From: Globisporangium splendens
Taxonomy: Eukaryota; Oomycota; Peronosporomycetes; Pythiales; Pythiaceae
Length of the DNA stretch: 64,000 nt
Direction: 5' to 3'
Assembly: GCA_006386115.1 (NCBI GenBank)
Contig: VFIW01000021.1
Location: forward strand, 248,001-312,000
A program made the translations under genes and the position numbers. Shown piece after piece: positions 10,604 through 22,022 of this stretch. The first letter of the stretch is position 1; each line of letters starts with the position of its first letter. The notes below the pieces were generated by a model. That model did not search any database. It had not been told where the DNA came from and saw only the letters and a list, made by a program, of their open reading frames with translations.

Positions 10604-12889
10604 GGCGCCGATCAGTTGAAGGCGAGCACTAAGTCGACGGACGGAGGCTCTTGAGGTGGGCGGGCGCTCGTTTGCGTGTGTGGAAGCGCCTCGCTCATGC
10701 AAACCGCTCTCGACAAGCGCAAACAACAACCCCATGTGGTCGGTATGCCCAGATTCTATAAAGAATTTACACTTGCAGTGTGTGTGTGTGTGTGCGGATG
10801 AGGCAGGACGACCACGACCCCTAGTCGCAACCTCTTTTTCCATGCACGCAGGCGAGCAACTCTCTTTCATTTGGTTTCAGTATGCGTGAGGGAGTCCAGT
10901 TACGTTTACTGCGTTCTTTTTTCCCTTGACACCTTTCCGACTCATCCTTTTTACTGCTAATAAAAGGTTGAGAATCGCAAATCAGGGCCTTGTTAAGGGT
11001 ATAGACTCCATCAAGTACGACGACGAGGTTTTTTATGAAGCTGCAACTTGGTTTTTTCATCTTGACAGGATCAGTTGCCATTGACAACTTGTCAGTCCCA
11101 CCGCAACACACGACCCAAGCATTTGGGATCCTCCTCTCCAATGAGCAACCAGCCGCACTCTGATTTACAGAAAGCGATCGCGTTGAACGAAAGCGACGCG
11201 TCTGGCAGCAGGCATCGAATAGATACTACTGGTGGACGCAAGCAAACGCATTTAGAGCGAGCGAGTTCGTCGAGCGAGAACGCGCAACAGCAACAGCAGC
11301 AATTTTTGCCAGCTCGTTTCGCACTCTCACTATAGAAGCTGGTCTTGTTGCATGGAAACGCAGCTGCTGCGGAGCAACCGAGTTGAGTTGTTGTGTATTT
11401 ATGGTAGAGACCGTGAATACGCATTTTGCATTGTGCTAACAACGTGTGTTTTTCATAACCGATGCTTGCATCTCGATGACCATCATTCAGGCAGCTGTTG
11501 TCGTCGCACTAATTGCGATGGTGGATGGTGGGTGTGTTGAACCAATGGACTCCACTCGTTGCAGCGAGCGCTAGTCGTCATTTTCTTCCAGCATGTTGAC
11601 GGCCAGTCTGCCTCCCGTGATTGTGACCGAGTTGTATGCGATCTTTGTTTATCATTACATGCAAACACAGGTATGGACTTGAGTTTAATCTCAGTGTTGG
11701 CGATCTTTATGAACCTCCCTGTGCAAAACATGGATTCTTTCTGCACGGACGAATCCATGTTCCGACCACGTTTATATGTGTTGTTGATGTGTTTGGTTGT
11801 TGTGTGTTGCAGCTGCAGCTCAGTACACTGAACACAATCCACCGATTGCTGCGTCTCTCGCTCGAAAAGATCGCGCCTGCTCCTTAAAGTCGTGCCTACT
11901 TCAACTGTGGTTGCGTATGTGTGCGTCCATCCTCGCCTGAGAGAATGCATGGTACTAAGTCAACACGATCGGAAATGGAAGCAGACCGAGTCTGAATGTC
12001 GCGGCTTCCAAGATTGTTTTCTTCTCTTTCCTTCGTTCAGGTCCGACGTTGCGGCCAAAGGACGGATCGGCATTCCCATCTAGTTGGCGCACGTGTTGAT
12101 TACCAGCTTCCTTCCGCACTATGAATCGAGTCACGCTCTCCGTCATGTATTCTCTCTTGCGACATCTTCTAAAGCAAAAGAGAGATGATATCCGCACACG
12201 CCAGTCGGACTCAGTTGCTTTGCTGTCCACGAAATGAAAATTCTGCACGCACGGCAAGAAAAAAGCAGTAAACTTCTTGTCGACTTTTCCCACACAATAA
12301 GTGGCATCTTGACTGGCAACACGCGATTGTGTGTGTGTGGCGTGCGAAGGCGTGTCGACTTGACAGTTATTTTGAGTTTGTGGGAAGAAGGGCGGAATTC
12401 TATTTTCTCGTTGCAGAAGAATCCCAACTTCGTGGAACTCCGAACGGCCACCAAAAGCAGCAAAAAGCAACTCATGTGAGAATTCAGCAAGTTGCACACT
12501 TGCTCGACGAAACCAGAGAAAAACTTCCTTTCGTAGAAGAAAGAACAGACGGAATCTACACCTTCTGTGTGTTGCTTGCTCGTGTGGCCCGCACGTTTTA
12601 CTTTGCTTTGCAGATATTTGCGTAAATGACCACTTTCCCTTTCCCTACTGCACAGTTGATTGTGTGTGTGCGCGCTTTTGTGTATTTTCTCTTTCTTCCG
12701 TATGTCTTTTTTGTTCGTTACCTTTCCCCATCCCCTATGTCCACGGGACTCTTCCACGCTTTTTTTGTTTTGTGTTTTGTTTGCTTGGGTGGGTTCAGAT
12801 GTAACCACCTGATTTTGCTTTCGATGATGATATAGCCGCTCATTTGAACATTTGCGCTTTGCTTCGCAGGATTGAGCATCTCATAGTAA
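10604..12889. other. Intergenic, no supported gene
   Basis: A 2.3-kb divergent gap before the kinase gene. Several frames of 60-220 codons are open on both strands (the longest is minus 12143-12808), but they overlap one another, are AT-rich at third positions and show no domain. A GT run lies at about 10777-10793 and a CAG run at about 11288-11302. Pyrimidine-rich DNA precedes the kinase start. Confidence 0.5.
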
Positions 12890-14080
12890 ATGCAGCAGTA
12901 CGAGTCGCTGTCGACCATCGCCACAGCGCTGTACGGGCGCGTGGACAAGTGCCGCCACCGCGAGACACAGGAGCTGGTGGCTGTCAAGCGCATGGAGCTG
13001 AGCTTCGCGGGCCGCAAGCGCGCCAAGGAGTCGAACCGCGTCGTGCAGGAGGACGTGTTCGCGGAGCTCTCGGCCAACCTCAAGATCCAGGCGCTCGGCG
13101 GTCACGCGTTCGTGCTGCCCATGAAGGACTGCTTCGTCGAGCAGGAGGTCGTGCAGCTCGTCATGGCGTACTGCCCCAACGGCGAGCTGCTCAACGTAGT
13201 CAACACGAACCGCGCGACGCTGTCGACGGCGCAGTTGCTGCGCTACTTCAAGCAGGTGCTGCTCGCGATGAACTTTTTGCACACAAACGGCATCGCGCAT
13301 CGCGACGTCTCGCTCGAGAATGTGTTGGTGGATGAGAATGACTGCTGCCAGGTGTGTGACTTTGGGCTGGCGACGTCGGCACCGTCGATGAAGTCGTCGC
13401 CCGTGGGCAAAGTGCACTACATGGCACCTGAAGCGTGCAGCACGCGGGAGGAATGGTACAGCCCGATCAAGGCCGACGTGTGGTCGCTCGGCGTGATGCT
13501 CTTCTCGATGATCGCAGGTCGCTACCCGTTCCGAGAACCGCTGCGTCGCGACGACCACTTCCGCCTGCTCGTGGACTTCGGAATGGAGTACCTCTTGGAG
13601 AAGTTCGACGTCGACATGCAGGACAAGCCAGAGGTCGTGGATCTTTTGCGTCAGTTCTTCATCATGGACGCGACAAAGCGTCCTTCTGTCGGCGCGATCC
13701 TGAAACACAAAGCACTCACTGGAATCGACTGCAGCGTGGGCACAGCGCTTGCTCAAAATGTTGTTTCCACACCTTCAAAGCCAATCACATCTTCGGCAGT
13801 GGTGAACACCCCAGTCATCGTGCTTCAGGATCTCGCCAAGCAGCCCGAGTCGTCACAATCTTCTACTTCGACAGAGAAGCGGTCGTGCGCGTTGATCACG
13901 CCATCGGTGTCGACGATCCACCCAATGGCGAAAAGCACGAAGGAGCACGAGGTGTTCCAAGCCGAGCTGCCTGAGAGCAGCAGCAACGACAACAATGGCG
14001 CGAGCCGACCGAAGCCCACGAAGCGGGAGCTGTTCAACCGCACGGTGCTCAAGTTCTTTCGCAAAAAACGAGACGAGTGA
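12890..14080 (+). CDS. Serine/threonine protein kinase
   Basis: Single-exon kinase of 396 residues. The catalytic landmarks are complete except at the start: VAVKRM with lysine 33, the catalytic loop HRDVSLENVL at residues 137-146, DFG at 157-159, and the APE-equivalent MAPEA at the end of the activation segment, followed by DVWSLGVMLFSMIAGRYPF. The glycine-rich loop is degenerate (TALYGRVDKC), keeping only one of the usual glycines. The tail after residue 285 is Ser/Thr-rich and ends in a basic segment (RTVLKFFRKKRDE). The loop wording HRDVSLEN is typical of a group of stramenopile kinases related to CAMK/AGC-like families; I cannot place it further. Confidence 0.85.
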   Translation: MQQYESLSTIATALYGRVDKCRHRETQELVAVKRMELSFAGRKRAKESNRVVQEDVFAELSANLKIQALGGHAFVLPMKDCFVEQEVVQLVMAYCPNGELLNVVNTNRATLSTAQLLRYFKQVLLAMNFLHTNGIAHRDVSLENVLVDENDCCQVCDFGLATSAPSMKSSPVGKVHYMAPEACSTREEWYSPIKADVWSLGVMLFSMIAGRYPFREPLRRDDHFRLLVDFGMEYLLEKFDVDMQDKPEVVDLLRQFFIMDATKRPSVGAILKHKALTGIDCSVGTALAQNVVSTPSKPITSSAVVNTPVIVLQDLAKQPESSQSSTSTEKRSCALITPSVSTIHPMAKSTKEHEVFQAELPESSSNDNNGASRPKPTKRELFNRTVLKFFRKKRDE

Positions 14081-14253
14081 GCTTGGCATCGTCGTCATCA
14101 ACTATTTATCCTCATTATCTATACGAAGATGCTCTTTAAAGTATAAGTAGCCACCATGCGCGGCATGGTGGAAGCAGAAATGTAGCAAACAACACAAAGA
14201 CCGTAGAATATATCATACCTTTTTTTCCATTCAAAATGTTCCATTGCAACGTC

Positions 14254-17200
14254 TTAGGCAACTGGCACCTCGGTGGCTTCAATGGATGGACTGATTGCCG
14301 CCCACAGATCTTCCGACTTGTCGCTGTCCTTCTCATGCGCCTTCTCCAGTGCTTCCTGCAATTTCGATGTCCACAACACAAGCGAGGGAAGGATGCGGGC
14401 GGAAGACGCTTTCTTCGACTTCTTCTTCTCCTTCTTGGCTTTGATCCCATTCAACTGAAACAGCAACTGACAGGACTGGTAAAACAGGACGCGCTCAAAG
14501 TACTTGGCGTCGTCCAGTGCCTCCACCAGATCATCGACATAGTTTGCCGCAAAACCCGCCGCGATGCCTTCTTCACTGATGTTCTCGCTTTGGAAGGCGA
14601 ACTCCACGCACTCGGCATTCAAAAGGGACACTAGCGAAAACAGGTTTCGCCAACGAACCAATAGTTGTTGCTGCGGAGAAAGCTCCTCTTCGTCGTCGCC
14701 ATTCTTGCCACGTCGACGCTTCTTCGTGAGATTCGCCATGTTTTCGTCATGTGCGGCGGTGCGGAACTCCAGCAGCAAGCGCGTCACCCACGTCGACAAC
14801 AGCGCCAGCGACTCTGGGGGTGTGAAAAACGCCGATGGCTGTAGTGCCTTTAGCTCGTCCTTGCTGCTAAAATGCTTTGCTGATTTCTCCATTAGCGCAG
14901 ATGCTAGATGGGCGACACGCGCACTCTCTGTCATCAATGTAAACTTGGCGAACACTTCCAACAAACGCATGACACGGAACGAGTTTGCCTTGTAGAGCTC
15001 GACGAATTCCTCCGAGCCCATTTCGAGGATTGGCGCCACACACTCCTGCAGACCCGCGAACAGCTGATCAATTAACTCTTTCGAGCAGTTCACAGACTGA
15101 GACTGGACAATGTACTCTGCTGCGCCAAGCACCACGATCGGGTTCAGCTTAAACGCCGACGACTCGCTTCCTTTCTTCCCTGCTTTCTTCTTCTTCTTGT
15201 CTTCCATCACGACGTATTCGTTTTCTCTCCAGTGATGCAGGAATCGCACGAGCTTCGACACCAAGAATGGGAGCTGGTCCCACTGAGAAAGACAATTCAC
15301 CAAGGACTCGAGCAGTTTCTTGTTGGAACTCTCGTCCATCGTCATCAAATTTTCAACGAGGCGTTCAAGCAAGGTATCTTCAGAGAGCTCACCCAAATAT
15401 CCGACAATTTTCCAGACCGAGCTGAGCGCTTCCTGATCAAATGGACGATCTTCGCTGTACGCCAGCAGCAAGGCTTCGATCGACTGGACGCTCAGTTGCT
15501 CGGCAACGAAGCTCTTACACTCGGCATACCGGGGATCAGTCATCACCTTCTCATGAACGCTGCTGAGGAGGCTACTGATCGCTTCCAAGACAACGACTTG
15601 ACCCACAATACTGAACCCTTCTTCGTCGTCATCTCCTTCATCCTCCTCGTCACCGTCATCATCCTGGTCCTTGGGCTCCTTCAGTCTTTTCGAGACAAAG
15701 TTCAGTGAACAACGCAAGAGCAGTGCCGCCAATTTACAAACCGATCCAACCGATGCATGCTCCGCGACGCTGCCGTAAAATACCAACGCAGCTTCAGGAT
15801 TCTTTTTCACCAATGCGAGGCAGCGTGCTACTTGAGATGATCCACCAACACTTTGAGGAAAGTACGAGTTCAAGAACAGCGACACGAGTTGCTTGCGGAC
15901 AACAGGACAATCCTTATCGAGCACCATTCGATCCAGCAGGTCGTTCACGGAGACAACGTCGTAGAAGTGCAAGTTACGGATGCTTTTGATGCGAACGAGA
16001 AGCGCCGCAAACTCGGCGCGGACACGCTCGTTACGGTCGTTGATCAGCGGTGCAAGCTGACAGCAAAAGACAACAACATCAGTCAGAATCAAATGCGCTA
16101 CCCATTAGCATGCAACAGCGAAAATAAAGGCTTTACCATAGGAAGAAGAGGCTTGAGAACCGAATGCGAGTTGTGGTTGTCCAAGATAAATTGCACTCCT
16201 TCGAAGACAGCAGCACGCACACTGCTTGACGAGGCATCGTTCACGAGGTCAACCACCAGCTTTGAAATAAAGCATCGGATGGTCTCTGCAGGCAGCAACT
16301 CCCAGTAAACTGAGAGCACCTTCGAGACACCTTGGATCGCTGCAATTCGCACAGCAGGATGCGAATCTCCGAGCAATTCCTCGAACGCATCGAACTGCTT
16401 TTGCAGAGTCAGATCCATCTGCTCGTTGTTGAATTGGGGGTCTCGCAACGGGAAGTTATCGAATAACAGCACCGCAGCTTGGCGACGCACGGAGTCGTTC
16501 GCTGCTTTGACGCCACGCCACAAGATCGGACTACAGATTCGGTACAGCATTTCGTCCACTCCAGTGTGACGCTTATTCTCAAAGAAAATCTGGAGCACGC
16601 TCCTCGTGGCCGTAAACATCGAGATGCTACTGGCATGAACAGCATCGTGGATGTACCGCTGAATGCAATCTTCTTCAATTTTCTCTCTGGATTCTCCGTT
16701 GCTTCCGACCCATGCCTTAAAGTAAATACTTCCATACTTTTTCAGGATCGAGCGCCGTTGATTTGGGATTTGGTTGCGGATCGTCTGGTTGATATCGTTC
16801 ACGAACGGCATGTGCAGCTCAAACAGAAAGCTCAAAAACGGAATCGCATCAGGAGATCGAAACAGGTTTGGCTGGATATAACAGCGAAGCAGGATGTCAC
16901 GCAGCAGTCTACAAAGAAAGAAGGTACACCCATAACCCAGCCAGGCATTAGACATCAAGTCAACAGAACAACACACCATTTCTCCACACGCAAAGGTATC
17001 CACAGACGTACCCACTACTCTCGTCTTCGAAGTCAAGCAGCTCCAGTGCATCTTTTATCGCAAACAGTCGGCGCACAGGGTGCTTTCTCGAATTGAACGC
17101 GCCGGACGCAGGACACTCGTACGACCGCACGATCAGGTACGGCAGCAGCTGTGTCACGAGCGCGTGCGCCATGCCATGGAAATTCTGCTTCCAGCAGCTC

Positions 17201-17628
17201 TCACAGAGCATCGCAATCGAATCCTGCACCGCGAGTACTTTGTCTGGGTCTCCTCTCAAGCGCAACAGCTGACCATGCAAATTTTGCGCGATCGTAAACA
17301 CTTTCGCGGGACTGATCGCGGCGTCTTCCGTGTCGACGAGCATCGTGACGAACTGTGCGACGGTCTCGAGTCGCTCGAGGTGCTCGAAGTCGTCGTCAAC
17401 CGTCCCGGAGAGCTCGATCGCCTGCGGGTAGAACTTGTCGAGCGTCTCGCTCGGCAGCTCGCGCACCTGGTCGTCCAGATCAGCCGCGAGGTTCGTGGCG
17501 CTGGCGTCCTTCTTCTTGAAGAGGTGGCCCTTGCGCAGCTGCTGCTGGCGCAGTTCCATGAGACGCGTCAGCGGCTGCGCGTCCCCTGCGTGGAACGACG
17601 CGATCGCTTCCGACAACGTCGCCGCCAT
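14254..17628 (-). CDS. NCAPG2: Condensin II subunit G2
   Basis: HEAT-repeat subunit of condensin II, which shapes chromosomes in the nucleus before and during mitosis. Three exons join in phase: 17628-17012, 16908-16137, 16056-14254 (1063 residues, near the length of animal NCAPG2). The diagnostic central block is clear: LWRGVKAANDSVRRQAAVLL, then FPLRDPQFNNEQMD, then KQFDAFEELLGDSHPAVR and YWELLPAETI, followed by LPM joined by splicing to LAPLINDRNERVR. An acidic linker (DQDDDGDEEDEGDDDEEG) and lysine-rich patches lie in the C-terminal half, which is less conserved. The start at 17628 is the only in-frame ATG before the first conserved residues. It diverges from CCT1 with a 560-base gap. Confidence 0.92.
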
Positions 17629-18188
17629 CTCGCCGTCTTTTTCTGTAGTGCGTTGTGTGGCGAATGCGGGCAACTCGAACAATAATAGGAATGACTGCTG
17701 CGCGCGAGGTTCAAATTCAAAACTGCGACCTTCGCTGTTGTGCTGGCGGGAGAAGATCGGCAATACGGACTTGATACACCTTATTCGGAGGTATACTCAA
17801 TCGTTTTATGTATCTGTTTTGACTGTGTTTCCCCTGACTTTACCGCCACAACTCGTTGCAACTTCTGTGGGATCTCTGCAAGACCAGGTCGCTCTCTGCG
17901 AAAGAAGGACTCAGTGAAGCATAAACGCAGGGTCTTGACCCCATAATAAAAACACAGCGCACAACGCGATTGGTGCGAAATCCATTTTGATAATCTATTA
18001 TTGGTGGAAATAATAAATAGAGATCTCTAATTGGCTCAAAAACCGTCGTTCTTGTCGCCGCAAGCGAGATCCATGGAAATCCTCTTCCACACAATCCCCC
18101 CAAAGAGCCAAACGCAGTGATCCCCCACTCGATCGACTCGCCGCATCGCGAGCGCTCTGCTAACTGCAAACGACAGACATATAGGACA
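17629..18188. promoter_or_regulatory. Divergent promoter region of NCAPG2 and CCT1
   Basis: The 560 bases between the two divergent start codons must contain both promoters. The centre (about 17940-18030) is AT-rich. I cannot identify a defined oomycete initiator element. Confidence 0.4.
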
Positions 18189-20046
18189 ATGGAGACCGCC
18201 GACCTCGTGGTGGACGGCACGCGCACGTCGGGCAAGGATGTGCGCGAGCAGAACGTGACGGCAGCCGTGGCCATCGCCAACATCGTCAAGAGCTCGCTCG
18301 GTCCCGTCGGGCTCGACAAGATGCTCGTGGACGACATCGGCGACGTCACGATCACGAACGACGGCGCTACGATCCTCAAGCAGCTCGAGGTCGAGCACCC
18401 GGCGGGCAAGGTGCTCGTTGAGCTCGCGGGCTTGCAGGACCAGGAAGTCGGCGACGGCACGACGTCCGTCGTGATCATCGCCGCCGAGCTCTTGAAGGTA
18501 AGGAGGATCTTTTGGTGTGCCAATCGATGGCAACAAAAGTCGACCTTTGCTGTTTATGCTTGGTATAAAGCACAAGCAGCGCTACAAATATCTTGATACT
18601 CACTGTGACTACGCTTTATTTCTCTTTGTTTTTATGCAGCGCGCGAACGAGTTGGTCAAGAACAAGATCCACCCAACGTCGATCATCGCCGGATACCGTC
18701 TCGCGATGCGCGAAGCCGTCAAATACATCAAGGTAATTGAAATGTAAAGAGAAAATGCTCTCTCTATATTAACGGTACGATCGCCTTGTTGTTCATTTAT
18801 GCAACAGGAAAACCTGAGCGTGCCAGTGGACTCGATCGGTCGTGAGAGTCTCGTGAACGCCGCGAAGACCAGCATGTCGTCGAAGATCCTCGGTCCAGAG
18901 AGCGAGTTTTTCGCGAACTTGGTCGTCGACGCCGTCACATCGGTCAAGGTCGTGGAGGAAGGCGCGAAGGGCAAGTCCAAGGCGCGCTACCCTGTGAGCT
19001 CGATCAACATCCTCAAGGCTCACGGCCAGAGCGCACTGGAGACGCTCCTGGTCGATGGCTTTGCGCTCAACTGCACAAAGGCGTCGCAGCAAATGCCGAC
19101 GTACATCAAGAACGCCAAGATTGCGCTGCTGGACTTTGATCTGCAGCGCCACCGCATGCAGATGGGTGTGTCCGTGATCGTGAACGACCCGAACGAGCTG
19201 GAGCTGATCCGTCAGCGCGAGATCGACATCACGAAGGAGAAGATCCAGAAGATCATTGACGCCGGCGCGAATGTGATTTTGACCACGAAGGGCATCGACG
19301 ACCTGTGTCTCAAGTACTTTGTCGAGTCTGGATGCATGGGCGTGCGCCGCTGCAAGAAGGAGGATCTGCGCCGCATCGCCAAGGCCACGGGTGGTCAGGT
19401 CGTGTTGACGCTCGCGGATCTGGAGGGCGAGGAGACGTTTGACCCAGCGACTTTGGGTGAGGCCGAGCAGGTGTCGGAGGAGCGCGTCGGCGACGGCGAG
19501 CTGATCTTTATCCGCGGCTGCAAGACGCGTCAGTCGACGACGGTCGTGCTGCGTGGCGCGAACGAAAACATGCTGGATGAGATGGACCGATCGCTCCATG
19601 ATTCGCTCATGGTCGTCAAGCGCATGCTCGAGAGCAACCAGCTCGTGGCTGGTGGTGGCGCTGTGGAGGCCGCGCTGTCGATCTACTTGGAGAACTTTGC
19701 GACGACGCTCGGATCGCGGGAACAGCTGGCGATCGCCGAGTTTGCCGACGCGCTGCTCGTGATCCCGAAGACGCTGTCGGTGAACGCTGCCAAGGACGCG
19801 TCGGAGCTCGTGGCGAAGCTGCGCGCGTACCACAACACGTCGCAGAGCGACTCGGCCAAGCGCGACCTGCGCTTCTCGGGTCTCGATCTGCTCGAGGGCG
19901 CCGTGCGCGACAACCTGGCAGTGGGCGTCGTGGAGCCAGCGATCAGCAAGATCAAGAGTCTCCGGTTCGCGACCGAGGCCGCGATCACGATCTTACGAAT
20001 CGACGACCTCATCAAACTGAACCCCAAGGAAGAGCAGGAACAGTAA
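18189..20046 (+). CDS. CCT1: Cytosolic chaperonin CCT/TRiC subunit alpha
   Basis: Subunit of the eight-membered cytosolic ring chaperonin that folds actin, tubulin and other proteins using ATP. Three exons, 18189-18497, 18640-18732, 18808-20046, all in phase 0, give 546 residues, the normal length. Nucleotide-binding motifs are intact: the N-terminal [28 protein letters not shown], and the catalytic GDGTTSVV. Alpha-subunit wording is specific, for example [26 protein letters not shown] [28 protein letters not shown] and [20 protein letters not shown]. It ends [17 protein letters not shown], shorter than the animal tail. Strongly expressed style: even codon use with G/C endings. Confidence 0.97.
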
Positions 20047-20148
20047 GCAAGGAGAAAGCGGTGTCTAGTGTATTAGGACGTGCTCTCCTCTATAGTTTTT
20101 CTCTTCACTATCTCCTATAACCATTGCCTTTTTTTTTCTTCTTCTTTT

Positions 20149-20962
20149 CTATTGCTCCTCCTGTTCCTGTTGCTCCTGTTCTTGCTGCATTTGCTCCTTC
20201 AGGTCGACGGCCGCGAGTCGCTCGGCTTCGGTGATCGCGACGCTGTCCAGCTTCCGCAGACTCGGCACCTGGAGTAGCAGCAGCAGGCGGTAGTTTGGAG
20301 TCTCGACCACAGGGTTGCCCGAGAGATCGACTTCGCTCAGTTGCGGCAACTGCGAGAGCGCCTCCAGCGTCTTGATCTGCAAACCCAATAAATCACCATT
20401 CCACACAGACAAAAGGGCAGCAATGTCAGGCAATGCAGATGTGGTTTGTGGACTTGGACCTTTTCACTCACGCTGTTTTGCTGAAGTGCCAGCGAACTCA
20501 GCGTCTTGAGGCTTTCAATGCCACTGACCGACGTGAGCTTGTTTTCTTGCTGCCAGCACCTGCAAGTACGATTGCTGCGGAAGCGCCACTGGCGCTGTGA
20601 GCGCGTTGTCCGACAGGTTGACACAGACGAGGTGCGGCAATTCAGCCAGCGGCGCGACGTCCGTGATCTGGTTCTGCGCCACGTTTGCAAAGAGCAAGTG
20701 CGGGTAGTTGGCGATCGGCGCCAAGCTCACGAGCTCTTTTCCCTATAGCGGCCAACAAATAGAACCAATCCCATAGGCACTAAAGAGTGAGCCTGAGCTT
20801 CTAGCGTTGTTGCAACAGCAGCCTAGGGACGCTTGCCACGACGTCGAGTGCGGTGAACGCGTAGCCCGAGTCGTCAACGACGCGGTCGAGGCGCGAGAGT
20901 CCCTCCATGTACGCCTGCACATTCGCCTCTCCTCCCCCGTCGACAACAACCGCCTCGTCCAT
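20149..20962 (-). CDS. LRRC23: LRRC23-like radial-spoke leucine-rich repeat protein, with a one-base frameshift
   Basis: LRR protein matching animal LRRC23, a radial spoke head component of motile cilia; here it would serve zoospore flagella. Exons: 20962-20840, 20742-20472, 20376-20149. Visible blocks: GYAFTALDV joined to GKELVSLAPIANYPHLLFA, repeats such as NQITDVAPLAELPHLVCVNL, then NKLTSVSGIESLKTLSSL, and the LRR cap LSEVDLSGNPVVETPNYR followed by SLRKLDSVAIT and a Gln/Glu-rich tail. The middle exon is 271 nt although both flanking introns are phase 0, so one base is in excess. Dropping one T of the run at 20542-20545 restores LQVLAARNKLTSV. This is either a sequencing error or a broken gene. 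The one-intron acceptors and donors are otherwise normal. Confidence 0.8.
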
Positions 20963-21772
20963 TATGCTCGCAACTTGTGAATAGTCTCTGAGCTGTAGAG
21001 AAGGCACAAGCGACCCCAGTCTGTGAAGGGAATTGGCTTTACATTCGCGACAAAACGACCCCACGAACCTGCAGAGATGCCATCGTGACCGACGAACACG
21101 TACACAAACACGATGCCAAACTTACAACAAAATTCGTTCAGCGCGTTCGCGAGCTCTGCATGCTGTATACAGAGAAACACGACACTGAGACGGTGGTTTC
21201 GGCGATTGATTGCAGGAAGTGGGGGCACCGCTGTCGTGGACGATAACGGAGCAGCAGGCTCCTGAGTCTCCAGTTCACTATCTTCATTGGGAGCTTCGCT
21301 ATCAGTCTCACTCTCATCACTCTCGTCGGAATCTCCCTCGTCTTCTTCATCACTACCGCCCTCATTACTACTGTTTCCATCCTTTTCGTCTCGCGTGCGG
21401 TGGCATATCCCTCGTAGTGCGTGCAGCACATCATGCGGTCTTTGCAGCGAGATCGCGGCTGCGCACACGGCGACGTCCGGGTTGAGCTTCCGCAGCACCG
21501 ACGCCATCGCCTCGTCCTTGCGCTTGCCGATATCCTGTGCGTGGAACTGCATCAAGCGCTCGGCTCGGTCGCCGCCGTGAGCTCGTGCTTGCGTGGCCGC
21601 ACCGGCGCGTCCATTTTGCATGCGAGTCGGAGCGCATTCTGCAGATCGCGCACGCTCGCCTGCAGCCGACGTACCTGCGTGTGTGCAATCAATAGACTCT
21701 CAGTGTATACACACGTAGAGGGCGTCATGACGCACGCACCTCATGCGCTGTCTTCTCGTCGGCTGTATCCAT
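20962..21772 (-). CDS. Unassigned acidic protein with N-terminal coiled-coil
   Basis: Not recognised. Exon 1 (21772-21740) reads MDTADEKTAHE and splices to 21674, giving a coiled-coil start (VRRLQASVRDLQNALRLACK). That frame stops near 21555, while the overlapping frame continues with MQFHAQDIGKRKDEAM and DVAVCAAAISLQRPHDVLHAL, then a long acidic Ser/Asp/Glu stretch. The two can be joined by a 44-nt GT-AG intron (21602-21559), unusually short here, or by a one-base error. The TAA stop shares two bases with the ATG of the LRRC23-like gene (TAATG). The last 80 residues look weakly coding, so the true 3' end may be earlier. Confidence 0.5.
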
Positions 21773-22022
21773 CTGGTTTGGCGTTTGAAGCAGTGGAAGA
21801 GTCGTGAAAGGCTGCTGTTAAGGTGTGTGCGTCGACTTCCTATTTTTCAAATCAACAAGGGATACTCCTCATTTCGATCTGTTCCTAAATAGGTAAATTG
21901 TGCCTTTCAAATGACAATTGGGTCGCTTGAAGGTCGCGTGAAGGTAGCGCAGTGTGACCCAACCATCGCCAAGTCTTTTGCTGAAACAAATAAACAAACA
22001 GCAAAGAGACAAGCAAGCGAGA

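Noticed and set aside
11955..12497. 180-codon minus frame
   Set aside because: Overlaps the previous one in another frame and shows no family signature.
12143..12808. 221-codon minus frame in the gap before the kinase
   Set aside because: Overlaps other open frames, AT-rich codons, no domain, no splice partner.
12881..13756. 291-codon minus frame opposite the kinase
   Set aside because: Same antisense effect; kinase motifs on the plus strand are decisive.
18793..19833. 346-codon minus frame opposite CCT1
   Set aside because: Antisense to a highly conserved chaperonin exon.
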